DNA of 31,274 nt from JAIQFR01 sp041494445 (GTDB lineage Bacteria > Acidobacteriota > Polarisedimenticolia > Polarisedimenticolales > JAIQFR01), in assembly GCA_041494445.1 (NCBI GenBank), contig JBGQAU010000032.1, forward strand, positions 1 through 31,274, read 5' to 3'. This document shows positions 15,040 through 23,048 of the stretch, one piece after another. The notes under the pieces are model-generated. The model was not told the DNA's origin and made no database searches. It saw only the letters and a list, made by a program, of their open reading frames with translations. A program made the position numbers and the translations under genes. Every line of letters starts with the position of its first letter. Position 1 is the stretch's first letter.

Positions 15040-16137
15040 CTACGACCCGGCCAGACTGGCCGCTTCGCGAAGCGCCGCGTCGAAGACCGGCTCGCGGGAG
15101 ATCCGCTCCAGCTCGCGGCAGAGGAGCGCCGCGTCCTCGGGCTTTCTGAGTTTCAGCGTGGCCGGGAGGGGGCAGGTTCCCTCGACCTCGACGGTGAGCC
15201 TCACGATGTCCGATCCGGGGGCGATCCTCTCCGCCGAGAAGCGCGCGGGTGGCTCGCCGTCGGGCGCGTCGATTCGGACGGATGCGACATCGCCCGGCGC
15301 AGCGGAGCGGTCGCGCGACACCTCGACGCGCACGTCGCTTCCATCCCGGCGGCGCCACGTCCACGGCCCGGCGCCGCGGGACCACCCGAGGCGCGACGCC
15401 AGCCACCCGGCGAGATACGCGCCGGCGACCGTCGCGCCGCCGCGGCCGGCGGGTCCGCCGACGGCCAGCTCGACCCGGGCGATCCGCTCGAGATGCCCCC
15501 GGGTGAGAGGCGATTCGAAGAACGAGGCGACGGTCTCGCGCCAGCTCTCGAGGCGCGTCCAGGCGAGGTCGCCGATGCTCCCGTGCCACGACGAGTGGCG
15601 GGCCAGCGCCGCGAGATCCCGGAGGGCCGCCGCGGGGTCGGCGTTGCGGGCGGTGTCCGCGAGGAACCGGTCGGACAGCTTCGCGAGCGGCTCCCAGAGC
15701 GGGTCCGGGGCGAGCGCCGCGCGGCGCCACCAGACGAACACCGGCGTGTCGGAGTCCAGGAGACGAAGAAGCGTTGACGGCACCAGAGCGAGCGACGGGC
15801 GCGTCGCCTCGAGGGTGACCTGCTCGCTGCAGACGAGGGTCTCTCCCGGCCCGCGGTGGCAGTGGGCGGAAACGAACACGGCGAGCGCCTCTCCGGACGG
15901 CGCGCCCTCGCGCGCGCCCGAGACGACGAGGGCGCGTCCCGGATGGTTCAGGGACAGCAGCGCGACGGCCCGGGTCGCCTCTCGGGCGTCCTCCGGCGTG
16001 TCGCAAGCGACCACCAGGTCGAGCATGGACGCCCGGAGGACGGGATGTTCCTCCGACGAAGCGGCGCGCCACATCTCCCTCAGCTCCCGCTCGATCGACT
16101 CGACGTCGGCGACCGCCGCCGGTCCCGGCGCTTCCAT
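15040..16137 (-). CDS. opcA: OpcA-like glucose-6-phosphate dehydrogenase assembly protein
   Basis: A 365-residue protein matching the OpcA family, which in cyanobacteria and actinobacteria promotes oligomerisation or activation of Zwf. Recognisable parts are the N-terminal ALLSLNHPGRALVV segment and VCSEQVTLEA. Also present are PVFVWWRRAALAPDPLWEPL and DLAWTRLESWRETVASFFE, which are OpcA hallmarks. It starts 1 nt inside the zwf stop (TGATG), so coupling with its presumed partner is tight. A GTG at 16140 is the alternative start. No catalytic motif is expected. Assignment is strong from motif pattern plus position. Confidence 0.88.
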   Translation of the reverse strand: MEAPGPAAVADVESIERELREMWRAASSEEHPVLRASMLDLVVACDTPEDAREATRAVALLSLNHPGRALVVSGAREGAPSGEALAVFVSAHCHRGPGETLVCSEQVTLEATRPSLALVPSTLLRLLDSDTPVFVWWRRAALAPDPLWEPLAKLSDRFLADTARNADPAAALRDLAALARHSSWHGSIGDLAWTRLESWRETVASFFESPLTRGHLERIARVELAVGGPAGRGGATVAGAYLAGWLASRLGWSRGAGPWTWRRRDGSDVRVEVSRDRSAAPGDVASVRIDAPDGEPPARFSAERIAPGSDIVRLTVEVEGTCPLPATLKLRKPEDAALLCRELERISREPVFDAALREAASLAGS

Positions 16138-17684
16138 CACAGCCTCCGCCACGAGCGCCCATCGCGCTCGATCAGGGCATCCGACTCCGCCGGGCCCCAG
16201 CTCCCGGCGGGGTACGCGGCGGGTGCGGCGTCCGACGCCGCCCAACCCGCCTCGATCGCGTCGATCCATCCCCACGACGCCTCGACCTCGTCGCGCCGGA
16301 TGAACAGGGTCGAGTCGCCGAGGATCGCGTCGAGGAGCAGCCGCTCGTAGGCTTCCGGCGGCTCCTGGCCGAACGAGGTGCCGTACCGGAAGTCCATGGC
16401 CACCGGCTGGATTCGAGGCTCGGGGCCGGGGACCTTCGAGTCGAAGCGGAGCGTGATCCCCTCGTCCGGCTGGATCCTGAGCGCGAGGGTGTTCGCGTTG
16501 GGCGAAGCACCCGCGCCGGCGAACAGCCGGTGGGGCACGTGCCGGAAGGTCAGCGCGATCTCGGTCACGCGCTTCGGGAGGCGTTTTCCCGCGCGGAGGT
16601 AGAACGGAACGCCGGCCCACCGCCAGTTGTCCACGAGCACGCGGAGCGCGGCGTAGGTCTCGGTCCGGGAGCCCGGGGCGACGCCCGGCTCCTCGAGATA
16701 GGCCGGGACCGGGCTCCCGCCGGAGGCCCCGGCGCCGTAACGCCCGCGGACGGATTCCTCGAGAGCGCGCTCGGCCGGAACGGGCCGGAGCGCGCGGAGC
16801 ACCTTGACCTTCTCGTCTCGAATCGCGTCCGGCCGGAGCGACACCGGCGGCTCCATGGCCGTGAGGCACAAGAGCTGGAACATGTGGTTCTGCACGATGT
16901 CCCGGACGATCCCCGCTTCCTCGAAGTACTCGCCGCGTCCCTCGACGCCGAGGGTCTCCGCCACCGCGATCTGGACGTGATCCACGTGCTCCCGGCCCCA
17001 CAGGGGCTCGAAGATCGCGTTGCCGAAACGGAAGACCATCAGGTTCTGGACGGTCTCCTTTCCCAGGTAGTGGTCGATGCGGAAGACGTCCCGCTCGTCG
17101 AACGCCGCGTTGACCTCGGCATTGAGCGTCCGTGCCGTCGCGAGGTCGCGGCCGAACGGCTTCTCCACCACGACCCGCGCGAAGCTTCCTCCCGCCCCAG
17201 GCCGGCTGAGCCCGGCGAGGGCGAGATTCTTGACGATCGTCGGGTACGCGGAGGGAGGCGTCGCCAAGTAAAAGAGCCGGCTCCCGCCGGTCCCGCGCTC
17301 GCGGTCGAGCCGCGCCAGGTGGTCCGCGAGGCGGCGGTACCCTTCGGCGTCCTCGAACGTCGCGGGGACGTAAGAGATCCTGGGCGCCATCTCCTTCCAG
17401 AGGTCGAGGTCGAGGGGGCGGCGGGAGTGGCGGACGATCCCGTCCCGGATCGCGCCGGCGAACGCGGAGTCGGAGAGCGGCCGCCGCGCGACGCCGACCA
17501 GGGCGAAGCCGGCCGGGAGCAGCCGGTCGAGATGGAGGTTGTAGAGCGCGGGAACGAGCTTGCGGCGGGTTAGGTCGCCCGAGGCGCCGAAGATCACCAC
17601 GGAGCACGGTCCCGCCGCCCGCTCGCGCGTCAGGCCGGCCCTCAGGGGGTTCGTCTCGAGGAAGGCGCCCACGCCGGTCGTCAC
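16137..17684 (-). CDS. zwf: Glucose-6-phosphate 1-dehydrogenase
   Basis: Oxidises glucose-6-phosphate to 6-phosphogluconolactone, producing NAD(P)H. The 515-residue product (E. coli 491) has the dinucleotide-binding GASGDLTRRK (residues 33-42), VVEKPFGRDL, the substrate and catalytic motif RIDHYLGKETVQNL, and FYLRAGKRLPKRVTEIAL. The GTG at 17684 overlaps the gnd stop as GTGA. Translation upstream of this would read antisense-like low-complexity sequence, so the GTG start is preferred. NADP versus NAD preference was not determined. Confidence 0.96.
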   Translation of the reverse strand: MTTGVGAFLETNPLRAGLTRERAAGPCSVVIFGASGDLTRRKLVPALYNLHLDRLLPAGFALVGVARRPLSDSAFAGAIRDGIVRHSRRPLDLDLWKEMAPRISYVPATFEDAEGYRRLADHLARLDRERGTGGSRLFYLATPPSAYPTIVKNLALAGLSRPGAGGSFARVVVEKPFGRDLATARTLNAEVNAAFDERDVFRIDHYLGKETVQNLMVFRFGNAIFEPLWGREHVDHVQIAVAETLGVEGRGEYFEEAGIVRDIVQNHMFQLLCLTAMEPPVSLRPDAIRDEKVKVLRALRPVPAERALEESVRGRYGAGASGGSPVPAYLEEPGVAPGSRTETYAALRVLVDNWRWAGVPFYLRAGKRLPKRVTEIALTFRHVPHRLFAGAGASPNANTLALRIQPDEGITLRFDSKVPGPEPRIQPVAMDFRYGTSFGQEPPEAYERLLLDAILGDSTLFIRRDEVEASWGWIDAIEAGWAASDAAPAAYPAGSWGPAESDALIERDGRSWRRL

Positions 17685-18580
17685 CCCGTCTTCTTCACCG
17701 CGTGGCCGCCGAACTCGTTCCGGAGCGCGGCGACCACCTTGGCCGAGAACGACTCGTCCTGCCGCGAAACGAAGCGGGCCAGGAGCGAGAGGGTGAGCAC
17801 CGGCGCGGGCACGCCGAGGCCGATGGCCTCCTCCACGGTCCAGCGCCCTTCGCCGGAGTCCTCCACGTACCCGCGGATCGATGCGAGCCGCGGGTCCTTC
17901 TCGAATGCCGTCTCGGCCAGCTCGAGGAGCCACGACCGGACGACGCTCCCGCGGTTCCAGAGGCGCGAGATCAGGGCGAGATCGTACCCGAAGGGACTGC
18001 GCTCGAGGATCTCGAACCCTTCGCCATAGGCCTCGAGCATCCCGTACTCGATCCCGTTGTGGATCATCTTGGCGAAGTGGCCCGAGCCCACGGGGCCGGT
18101 GTGGAGGTAGCCGCCCTCCGGCGCGAGATCGCGGAGCACCGGCTCCGCGCGGCGAAAGTCCGCTTCGTCGCCGCCGACCATGAGGCAGTAGCCGTTCTCG
18201 AGGCCCCAGATCCCGCCGCTCGTCCCCGCGTCGAGGAACCCGAGCCTCTTCGCCCCGAGCTCGGTGCCGCGGCGGATCGAGTCGTGGTAGTTGGAGTTGC
18301 CGCCGTCCACGACGAGGTCGCCCCGAGCGAGAACGGGGGCGAGGTTCGACAGGACTTCGTCCACCGTCGGCCCCGACGGGACCATGAGCCAGACGAGCCG
18401 GGGCGGTGCGAGGAAGGAAACGAGATCCGCGACGCTCGCGGCGGGCTTGCCTCCCGCTTCCTTCAGCATCGCGAGCGAGGCGGCTCCCTTCGCCGTCCCC
18501 GCCACCGAATGGCCGCGGCGGATCAGCCGCGTCGCCATGTTCAGCCCCATCCTTCCGAGACCGATCATCCCGAGTTCCAT
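17681..18580 (-). CDS. gnd: 6-phosphogluconate dehydrogenase, short (about 300-residue) type
   Basis: Decarboxylates 6-phosphogluconate to ribulose-5-phosphate. The 299-residue product has the Rossmann motif GMIGLGRMG at the N-terminus, VDGGNSNYHDSIRR, LDAGTSGGIWGLENGYCLMVGG, and the catalytic HFAKMIHNGIEYGM with its K and N. It belongs to the short GntZ/YqeC-like class, many members of which use NAD; the classical E. coli enzyme is about 468 residues. The ATG at 18580 follows GAGGAG by 6 nt. It is the first gene of the operon. The 120-bp region to the divergent cds-like gene probably holds both promoters. Confidence 0.94.
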   Translation of the reverse strand: MELGMIGLGRMGLNMATRLIRRGHSVAGTAKGAASLAMLKEAGGKPAASVADLVSFLAPPRLVWLMVPSGPTVDEVLSNLAPVLARGDLVVDGGNSNYHDSIRRGTELGAKRLGFLDAGTSGGIWGLENGYCLMVGGDEADFRRAEPVLRDLAPEGGYLHTGPVGSGHFAKMIHNGIEYGMLEAYGEGFEILERSPFGYDLALISRLWNRGSVVRSWLLELAETAFEKDPRLASIRGYVEDSGEGRWTVEEAIGLGVPAPVLTLSLLARFVSRQDESFSAKVVAALRNEFGGHAVKKTG

Positions 18581-18675
18581 GCGATGCTCCTCAGGTCGCC
18601 ACGCCGCCCGGTCCTACTCTAACCCCGCATCGGGATCGCGGGCCGCCGCCTCTACAAAACCACCACGATCCGCAC

Positions 18676-18681
18676 CATAAT
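18676..18681 (+). promoter_or_regulatory. Candidate -10 for the lipid/metalloprotein operon
   Basis: CATAAT lies 19 nt before the ATG at 18701, with a poor -35 (TACAAA, 18653-18658) at 17 nt. It resembles the CATAAT upstream of the CDGSH gene. The leader would be about 13 nt and contain GGAG. Confidence 0.35.
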
Positions 18682-18700
18682 GGGGGCTCGCGGAGACCTT

Positions 18701-19567
18701 ATGACCCTTCCGATCCCGCCGATCATCCTGGCGCTGGCGCTGGCGCTGCTGTTGGCCGCCCCGTTCGCGTTCCTCGCCGGACGGCGGGGTGGGCGTCATC
18801 GAGGCATGCCCGGCTGGATCGGGTTCTGGGTGTTCTTCGCCGGATTGCTCGTGGTCCTCTCGCGCGCGGAGTTCTGGATCTCATTCCCGGTCCTCGGCGC
18901 GCTGATGTTCGTGGCGCTCCGGGAGTACTTCTTCCTCACCCCGGTGCGGCCGCAGGACCGGTGGGCGATCCTCGCGACCTACCTCTCGATCCCTTGCGCG
19001 TTGGCGCCCGCCGTGACCGACGACCTTGCGCTGTTCGTCGCGGTGGTTCCCGTCGGGCTCCTGCTCGTGCTGCCGGTGCTCCTGGCGGTGGGCCCGCGCC
19101 AGCCCGGCCTCCTGGACTCCGTGGGGCGCGTGCTGCTCGGGGCACTGGTGTTCGTGTTCTGCGCGGCGCACCTCGGGTTGATGGCGCACCAGCCGCGCGG
19201 GCGCCTCGAGCTCTTCGCGATTCTCGTGCTCCTCGCCGAGCTTCCCCAGCGCGTGGCGGGCCGGCCCCGCCCGGGAAAGGAGGCGCTCCTCCCGGCGATC
19301 GGGGTCGCGCTCGCGCTGGTGATCTGCGCCGGGGTCGGGTGGTGGCTCGGACCGCTCGCCGTGGTGACCCGCGAGCAGGGTCTCATCGCGGGGGCCCTCG
19401 TGGCCCTCACGGTCACCGCCGGTGCCTTGGTGGCCGACGCGGTGGCGCGGGACCTCGGCCTCGCGGTCGCCTCCTCGCGCTTCGGGAGAGGCGCCTTCCT
19501 GGACCGCGCGATCCCGGCGCTTTACGCCGCGCCGGTCTGCTACCACTACTTCCGTTATTTCCTCTGA
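18701..19567 (+). CDS. CDP-diglyceride synthase-like polytopic membrane protein
   Basis: A 288-residue, very hydrophobic protein with about seven to eight helices. Its layout and C-terminus (VADAVARDLGLAVASSRFGRGAFLDRAIPALYAAPVCYHYFRYF) fit the phosphatidate cytidylyltransferase (CdsA) family, which makes CDP-diacylglycerol from phosphatidate and CTP. The classical CdsA signature, containing KRxxxxKD and HGGxxDRxD, is only weakly represented, by FGRGAFLDR, so this is a divergent paralogue. The ATG at 18701 follows GGAG at 5 nt; an in-frame ATG at 18680 overlaps the -10 candidate. It sits 5 nt before a PlsC acyltransferase, whose product is the Cds substrate. Confidence 0.7.
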   Translation: MTLPIPPIILALALALLLAAPFAFLAGRRGGRHRGMPGWIGFWVFFAGLLVVLSRAEFWISFPVLGALMFVALREYFFLTPVRPQDRWAILATYLSIPCALAPAVTDDLALFVAVVPVGLLLVLPVLLAVGPRQPGLLDSVGRVLLGALVFVFCAAHLGLMAHQPRGRLELFAILVLLAELPQRVAGRPRPGKEALLPAIGVALALVICAGVGWWLGPLAVVTREQGLIAGALVALTVTAGALVADAVARDLGLAVASSRFGRGAFLDRAIPALYAAPVCYHYFRYFL

Positions 19568-19572
19568 GCACC

Positions 19573-21060
19573 ATGCGCCGGCTGCTCCGCACCGCCGCGG
19601 TCCTCCTGTTCCAGGCCTTGATCGTCCGGCCGGTGATCCTTTGGTTCGTCGGCGTGCGCTATCGGCGGCGGGGCATGGTCCCCAAGGGGCCGTGTCTCGT
19701 GGTTGCGAACCACAACTCGCACCTCGATGCCGGCGTGCTCCTCACGCTCTTCCCGCTGCGGCGCGTCGCCCAGGTGCACCCGGTGGCGGCGGCGGACTAC
19801 TTCGGAAAGACCCTTCTCCGGCGGGCCATGGCGCTGCTCTTCATGAACGGGATCCCGATCGAGCGCGTCGCGCGGGCGGGGCACGATACGCTCCAGCCGA
19901 TGATCCGGGCGCTCGAGGCCGGGGAGAGCCTCATCTTCTTCCCGGAGGGCAGCCGTGGAGAGGCGGGCGTCGTCGGCCCGTTCCGCTCCGGGGTCGGGCG
20001 GCTCGTGCAGGCGGTTCCCGGCCTCCTGGTCGTTCCGGTGTTCCTCACCGGACCCGAGCGGATCTGGCCCCGCGGCCAGATGATCCCCGTTCCTCTCGGC
20101 ATCGACGCGAACGTGGGAAAGCCAAGGACGTACGATCGCGACGCGGAGGCCCGGGACATCGCCGACCAGGTCCGAAGCGACGTGCTGTCGCTCGCTCCTC
20201 CTCCTCCTCCCGTCCCCGGACCGCGCCCGGCGCCGCCGGTCCGCGCGGCCGTGTGCGGCATCGATCCCGGGGGCCGCGGCGCGCTCGCCGCGGAGCTCGT
20301 CCGGCGCCTCGGGCGGAGCGGGCGGACCCTCGGGATCGCGGATCCCGCTCTGGAGGCGGACGCCGAGGGAGTGAGAGAGGCGCCGGGCGGGATCCCGGTG
20401 GCTCGGAGCCGGGCCTGGATCGCCCTCCTCGCGCGGCTGTTCCGGACCGGCGGGCTGTACAGGGGCTCCAAGTTCGCGGAGATGGTCGAGCGGGCGCGGA
20501 TGGACGAGTCCCTCGAGGACGGCCGGGCCGCGCGGTTCGTGGTCGGCGACGGGAGCGCGCTGGTGGACCTCCTGGCCTGGGCCGAGGCGGACTTCTACCG
20601 CGGGAAGTTCGACGAGCGCGGCCTCCACCACGTGTTGCTCTACCTGTCGGGCGAGCGCCGGATCCCGGTCCGGCAGTGGTGGACCTTCGCGCGCAAGGCC
20701 CCCGGCGCGTGGCTCCTGAACGTCTTCGACCTCGCGCGGCTCAAGGTTCCCGGAGTGGTGGTCCTGGTCCTGGCCCCGCCCGCGCAGGTCGTGGAGCGTC
20801 TGCGGGCCTCAGGCAGGCCGCTCGAGCCGCACGAGAACGAGGCGTTTCTCGGGAAGCTCGAGGACGCCTACCGCGAGGTCGCGGCGCTCCTCAAGCGGCG
20901 CGGTGTCGAGGTGTTCGAGATCGAGGCGGCGGAGCTCTCGTCGTCGTCCGACGTCGGGAGGGTCGAGGAGGCGTGCCTCCGTCTCGCGGAGAAGGAACGC
21001 GAGCCGAGGGAGCCCGCGCCGCCGAACGGAGCCGGGCGCGGGCGGAGGGGCGGGACATGA
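19573..21060 (+). CDS. PlsC-type acyltransferase fused to a degenerate thymidylate-kinase-like domain
   Basis: A 495-residue two-domain protein. Residues 1-200 are a 1-acylglycerol-3-phosphate acyltransferase (PlsC) domain with an N-terminal hydrophobic segment. The catalytic motif is NHNSHLD (H47, D52) and the substrate motif FPEGSR is at 123-128. A Pro/Ala linker (about 207-224) follows. Residues 225-480 resemble a dTMP-kinase-like P-loop fold, with a long lid/helix region ending VVLVLAPPAQVVERLRASG. The P-loop itself reads GIDPGGRG (229-236): the invariant Lys is Arg235 and the following Ser/Thr is Gly236. The kinase-type DR motif is also missing. ATP hydrolysis is therefore doubtful, and the domain may be regulatory. 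The stop overlaps the M29 peptidase start as ATGA. Confidence 0.75.
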   Translation: MRRLLRTAAVLLFQALIVRPVILWFVGVRYRRRGMVPKGPCLVVANHNSHLDAGVLLTLFPLRRVAQVHPVAAADYFGKTLLRRAMALLFMNGIPIERVARAGHDTLQPMIRALEAGESLIFFPEGSRGEAGVVGPFRSGVGRLVQAVPGLLVVPVFLTGPERIWPRGQMIPVPLGIDANVGKPRTYDRDAEARDIADQVRSDVLSLAPPPPPVPGPRPAPPVRAAVCGIDPGGRGALAAELVRRLGRSGRTLGIADPALEADAEGVREAPGGIPVARSRAWIALLARLFRTGGLYRGSKFAEMVERARMDESLEDGRAARFVVGDGSALVDLLAWAEADFYRGKFDERGLHHVLLYLSGERRIPVRQWWTFARKAPGAWLLNVFDLARLKVPGVVVLVLAPPAQVVERLRASGRPLEPHENEAFLGKLEDAYREVAALLKRRGVEVFEIEAAELSSSSDVGRVEEACLRLAEKEREPREPAPPNGAGRGRRGGT

Positions 21061-22013
21061 CGGCTCTCGAGCGGGCGTGCACGATCGCGCTCAGAGACTG
21101 TCTCGGCCTGAAGCCGGGCGAGTCGCTCCTCGTGGTCACGGACGACGAGCTCGCGGGGATCGGCCGGGCGCTGCTTCTAGCGGCGCGGCGGCTCACGGAC
21201 CGGGCGATCTACGTCGAGATCCCCGCGGCGGGCGTGCCGGGGAGCGAGCCGCCGCCCGGGATCGCGGAGATGATGGCGCGCGCGAGCGCGGTGGTGGCGC
21301 CCACAAGCCGGTCGCTCACCCACACCGAAGCGCGCCGCGCGGCCTGCGCCGCGGGTGCCCGGGTCGCAACCATGCCGGGGATCACCGAAGACACGCTGGT
21401 GCGCTGCCTCGACGCCGACGTTCTGAGGATCGCGCGGCGCGCGGATCGCGTTGCGGAGATCCTGACCCGCGGAAAGGTCGCGCGAATCACGAATCCGGCC
21501 GGCACCGACGTCACGCTGCCGATCGAGGGCATCCGGGCGATCGCGTCTCGCGGGCTGATCCTCGACCCCGGGCAGTTCGGCAACCTCCCCTCCGGCGAAG
21601 CGTACCTGATGCCGGTGGAGGGAGCCGCCCAGGGGACCGTGGTGGTGGACGGCGCGATGGCAGGCCTCGGGGTGATCGAGGACGAGCCGATCCGCATCCG
21701 CGTCGTCGACGGTCGCGCGGTGGAGGTGAGCGGCGGCGCCGAGGCGCGGAAGCTTCTCGCGCTGATGGATCGCGCGGGCCCCGAGGCGCGGAACGTCGCG
21801 GAGTTGGGCGTCGGCACCAACGACCGCGCGCGCATCACCGGAACCATCCTCGAGGACGAGAAGATCCTCGGCACCGTCCACGTCGCCTTCGGAAACAACG
21901 CCTCCATGGGCGGCACGGTGAAGGTGCCGTTCCACCTCGACGGCGTGATCCTCGCGCCGACGCTCGTCGTGGACGGCGAGGTGCTGCTGGAAGACGGGGA
22001 CCCGCGCTTCTGA
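21057..22013 (+). CDS. M29-like metallo-aminopeptidase
   Basis: A 318-residue cytoplasmic protein related to the M29 (thermophilic) aminopeptidases. Candidate metal ligands lie in the conserved C-terminal motifs: E in VAELGVGTND, E in LEDEKILG, H in GTVHVAFGNN, and H and D in PFHLDGVIL. The length is shorter than AmpS/PepS (about 410 residues) but typical of a shorter family with the same C-terminal core. It overlaps the acyltransferase gene as ATGA, so it is translationally coupled to lipid synthesis. The substrate is unknown. Confidence 0.78.
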   Translation: MTALERACTIALRDCLGLKPGESLLVVTDDELAGIGRALLLAARRLTDRAIYVEIPAAGVPGSEPPPGIAEMMARASAVVAPTSRSLTHTEARRAACAAGARVATMPGITEDTLVRCLDADVLRIARRADRVAEILTRGKVARITNPAGTDVTLPIEGIRAIASRGLILDPGQFGNLPSGEAYLMPVEGAAQGTVVVDGAMAGLGVIEDEPIRIRVVDGRAVEVSGGAEARKLLALMDRAGPEARNVAELGVGTNDRARITGTILEDEKILGTVHVAFGNNASMGGTVKVPFHLDGVILAPTLVVDGEVLLEDGDPRF

Positions 22014-22043
22014 GCTCGCGTCGCGGAGGAGCGGGGTGAAGAC

Positions 22044-22580
22044 ATGACCGGGATCCTCGTCGTCGGCCTCGGCAACCCCCTCATGGCCGACGACGGCGCG
22101 GGAGTCGCGGTGGCGGAGCGGCTGCGGACCGGTGCGCTCCCGGCCGGTGCTCGCGCGGAAGCCGGGGACACCGACTCCCTCCGCCTCCTGTCGCTCTGGC
22201 GGGGAGAAGCGGAAGTCTGGCTGGTGGACGCGATCAGGAGAGGGACGCCGCCCGGGACGATCCACCGTCTCTCCCACGAGGAGGTCCTCTCGATCCCGGA
22301 GCGGCACGCGGACGCCCACACGCTGAGCTTGCCGGAGAACCTCCGCTTGATCGTCGCGGCCCGGCCGGACATGGCCGGCGTGCGCTACCGGCTCTGGGGG
22401 ATTGAGCCGGAGAGCGTCGGACTGTCACCGGGGCTCACGCCGCGCGTCGCACGGGCGGTGGAGGCGGTGGCGGAGGAGATCGTGGCGGAGATCGGCCGCG
22501 TCGCAAGGGAGGAGGTTGACGGCGGCCGCGGGCGGGCGGAGAGTACCGGAGGGAGACCCGAGGCGGAGGCGAAGCCATGA
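22044..22580 (+). CDS. M52-family (hydrogenase maturation-type) protease
   Basis: A 178-residue protein matching HyaD/HybD/HycI endopeptidases, which clip the C-terminus of [NiFe]-hydrogenase large subunits after nickel insertion. It has VVGLGNPLMADDGAG at the N-terminus. The three metal ligands appear conserved: D17 (in place of E16), D62 in WLVDAI, and H92 in AHTLSL. The C-terminal 30 residues are charged and low-complexity. No hydrogenase or hyp gene is in the window, so its substrate is an open question. A GGGGTGA or GGAGGAG site precedes the ATG. It overlaps hemerythrin as ATGA. Confidence 0.83.
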   Translation: MTGILVVGLGNPLMADDGAGVAVAERLRTGALPAGARAEAGDTDSLRLLSLWRGEAEVWLVDAIRRGTPPGTIHRLSHEEVLSIPERHADAHTLSLPENLRLIVAARPDMAGVRYRLWGIEPESVGLSPGLTPRVARAVEAVAEEIVAEIGRVAREEVDGGRGRAESTGGRPEAEAKP

Positions 22581-23017
22581 ACGAATCCGGGATCTTCGAG
22601 CGCCTGACGGAACGATCGCTGGAGGAGCACCGGCAGATCCACTTCTTCCTGGACCAGATGGAGAAGGCCCTTCGCGAGGTCCGTCCCGGGCCGGCCGGCC
22701 TCGAGCCGATGCGGCGCGTCGCGGCGGAGCTCGAGGGGCTGATCGAGAGGCTCCGCGAGCACTTCGAGCGGGAAGAGGAGGGAGGGCTCTTCCGGGCGCT
22801 CGTGGACGCCGACGAGGGGAGCGCCCCGGACGTCCGCCGCCTCCGGGACCAGCACGCGCGCCTGATCGAGATCCTCGAGATGGCGAGGATCCACGCCGAG
22901 CGGGGCGACACCACCGACGCGGTCCCCCTCAAGGAGGACGTCGAGGGGTTCCTGGCGGTGCTCCGCGCCCACGAGCGCGCCGAGGAAACCCTCTTCCGAC
23001 GCGCCCTGTCCGTTTGA
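22577..23017 (+). CDS. Hemerythrin-like (HHE) protein
   Basis: A 146-residue helical-bundle protein with a di-iron hemerythrin pattern. Likely ligands are H18 or H22 in EEHRQIHFF, H62 and E66 in REHFEREEEG, H93 in RDQHARLIE, and H132 and E136 in RAHERAEETLF. Such cytoplasmic proteins bind O2 or sense oxygen, NO or iron; the role here is not determined. It overlaps the M52 gene by 4 nt and is the last gene of the operon. Its final codons contain the -35 of the next transcription unit. Confidence 0.85.
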   Translation: MNESGIFERLTERSLEEHRQIHFFLDQMEKALREVRPGPAGLEPMRRVAAELEGLIERLREHFEREEEGGLFRALVDADEGSAPDVRRLRDQHARLIEILEMARIHAERGDTTDAVPLKEDVEGFLAVLRAHERAEETLFRRALSV

Positions 23018-23042
23018 CGGGATCGCGTACCGGTGATACGTT
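23014..23042 (+). promoter_or_regulatory. Promoter of a candidate small RNA or zinc-ribbon operon
   Basis: TTGACG (23014-23019), 17-nt spacer, TACGTT (23037-23042), with a TGA immediately before the -10 that makes an extended TGn box. The -35 overlaps the hemerythrin stop codon. Transcription would begin near 23049. Confidence 0.5.
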
Positions 23043-23048
23043 CGGCCG

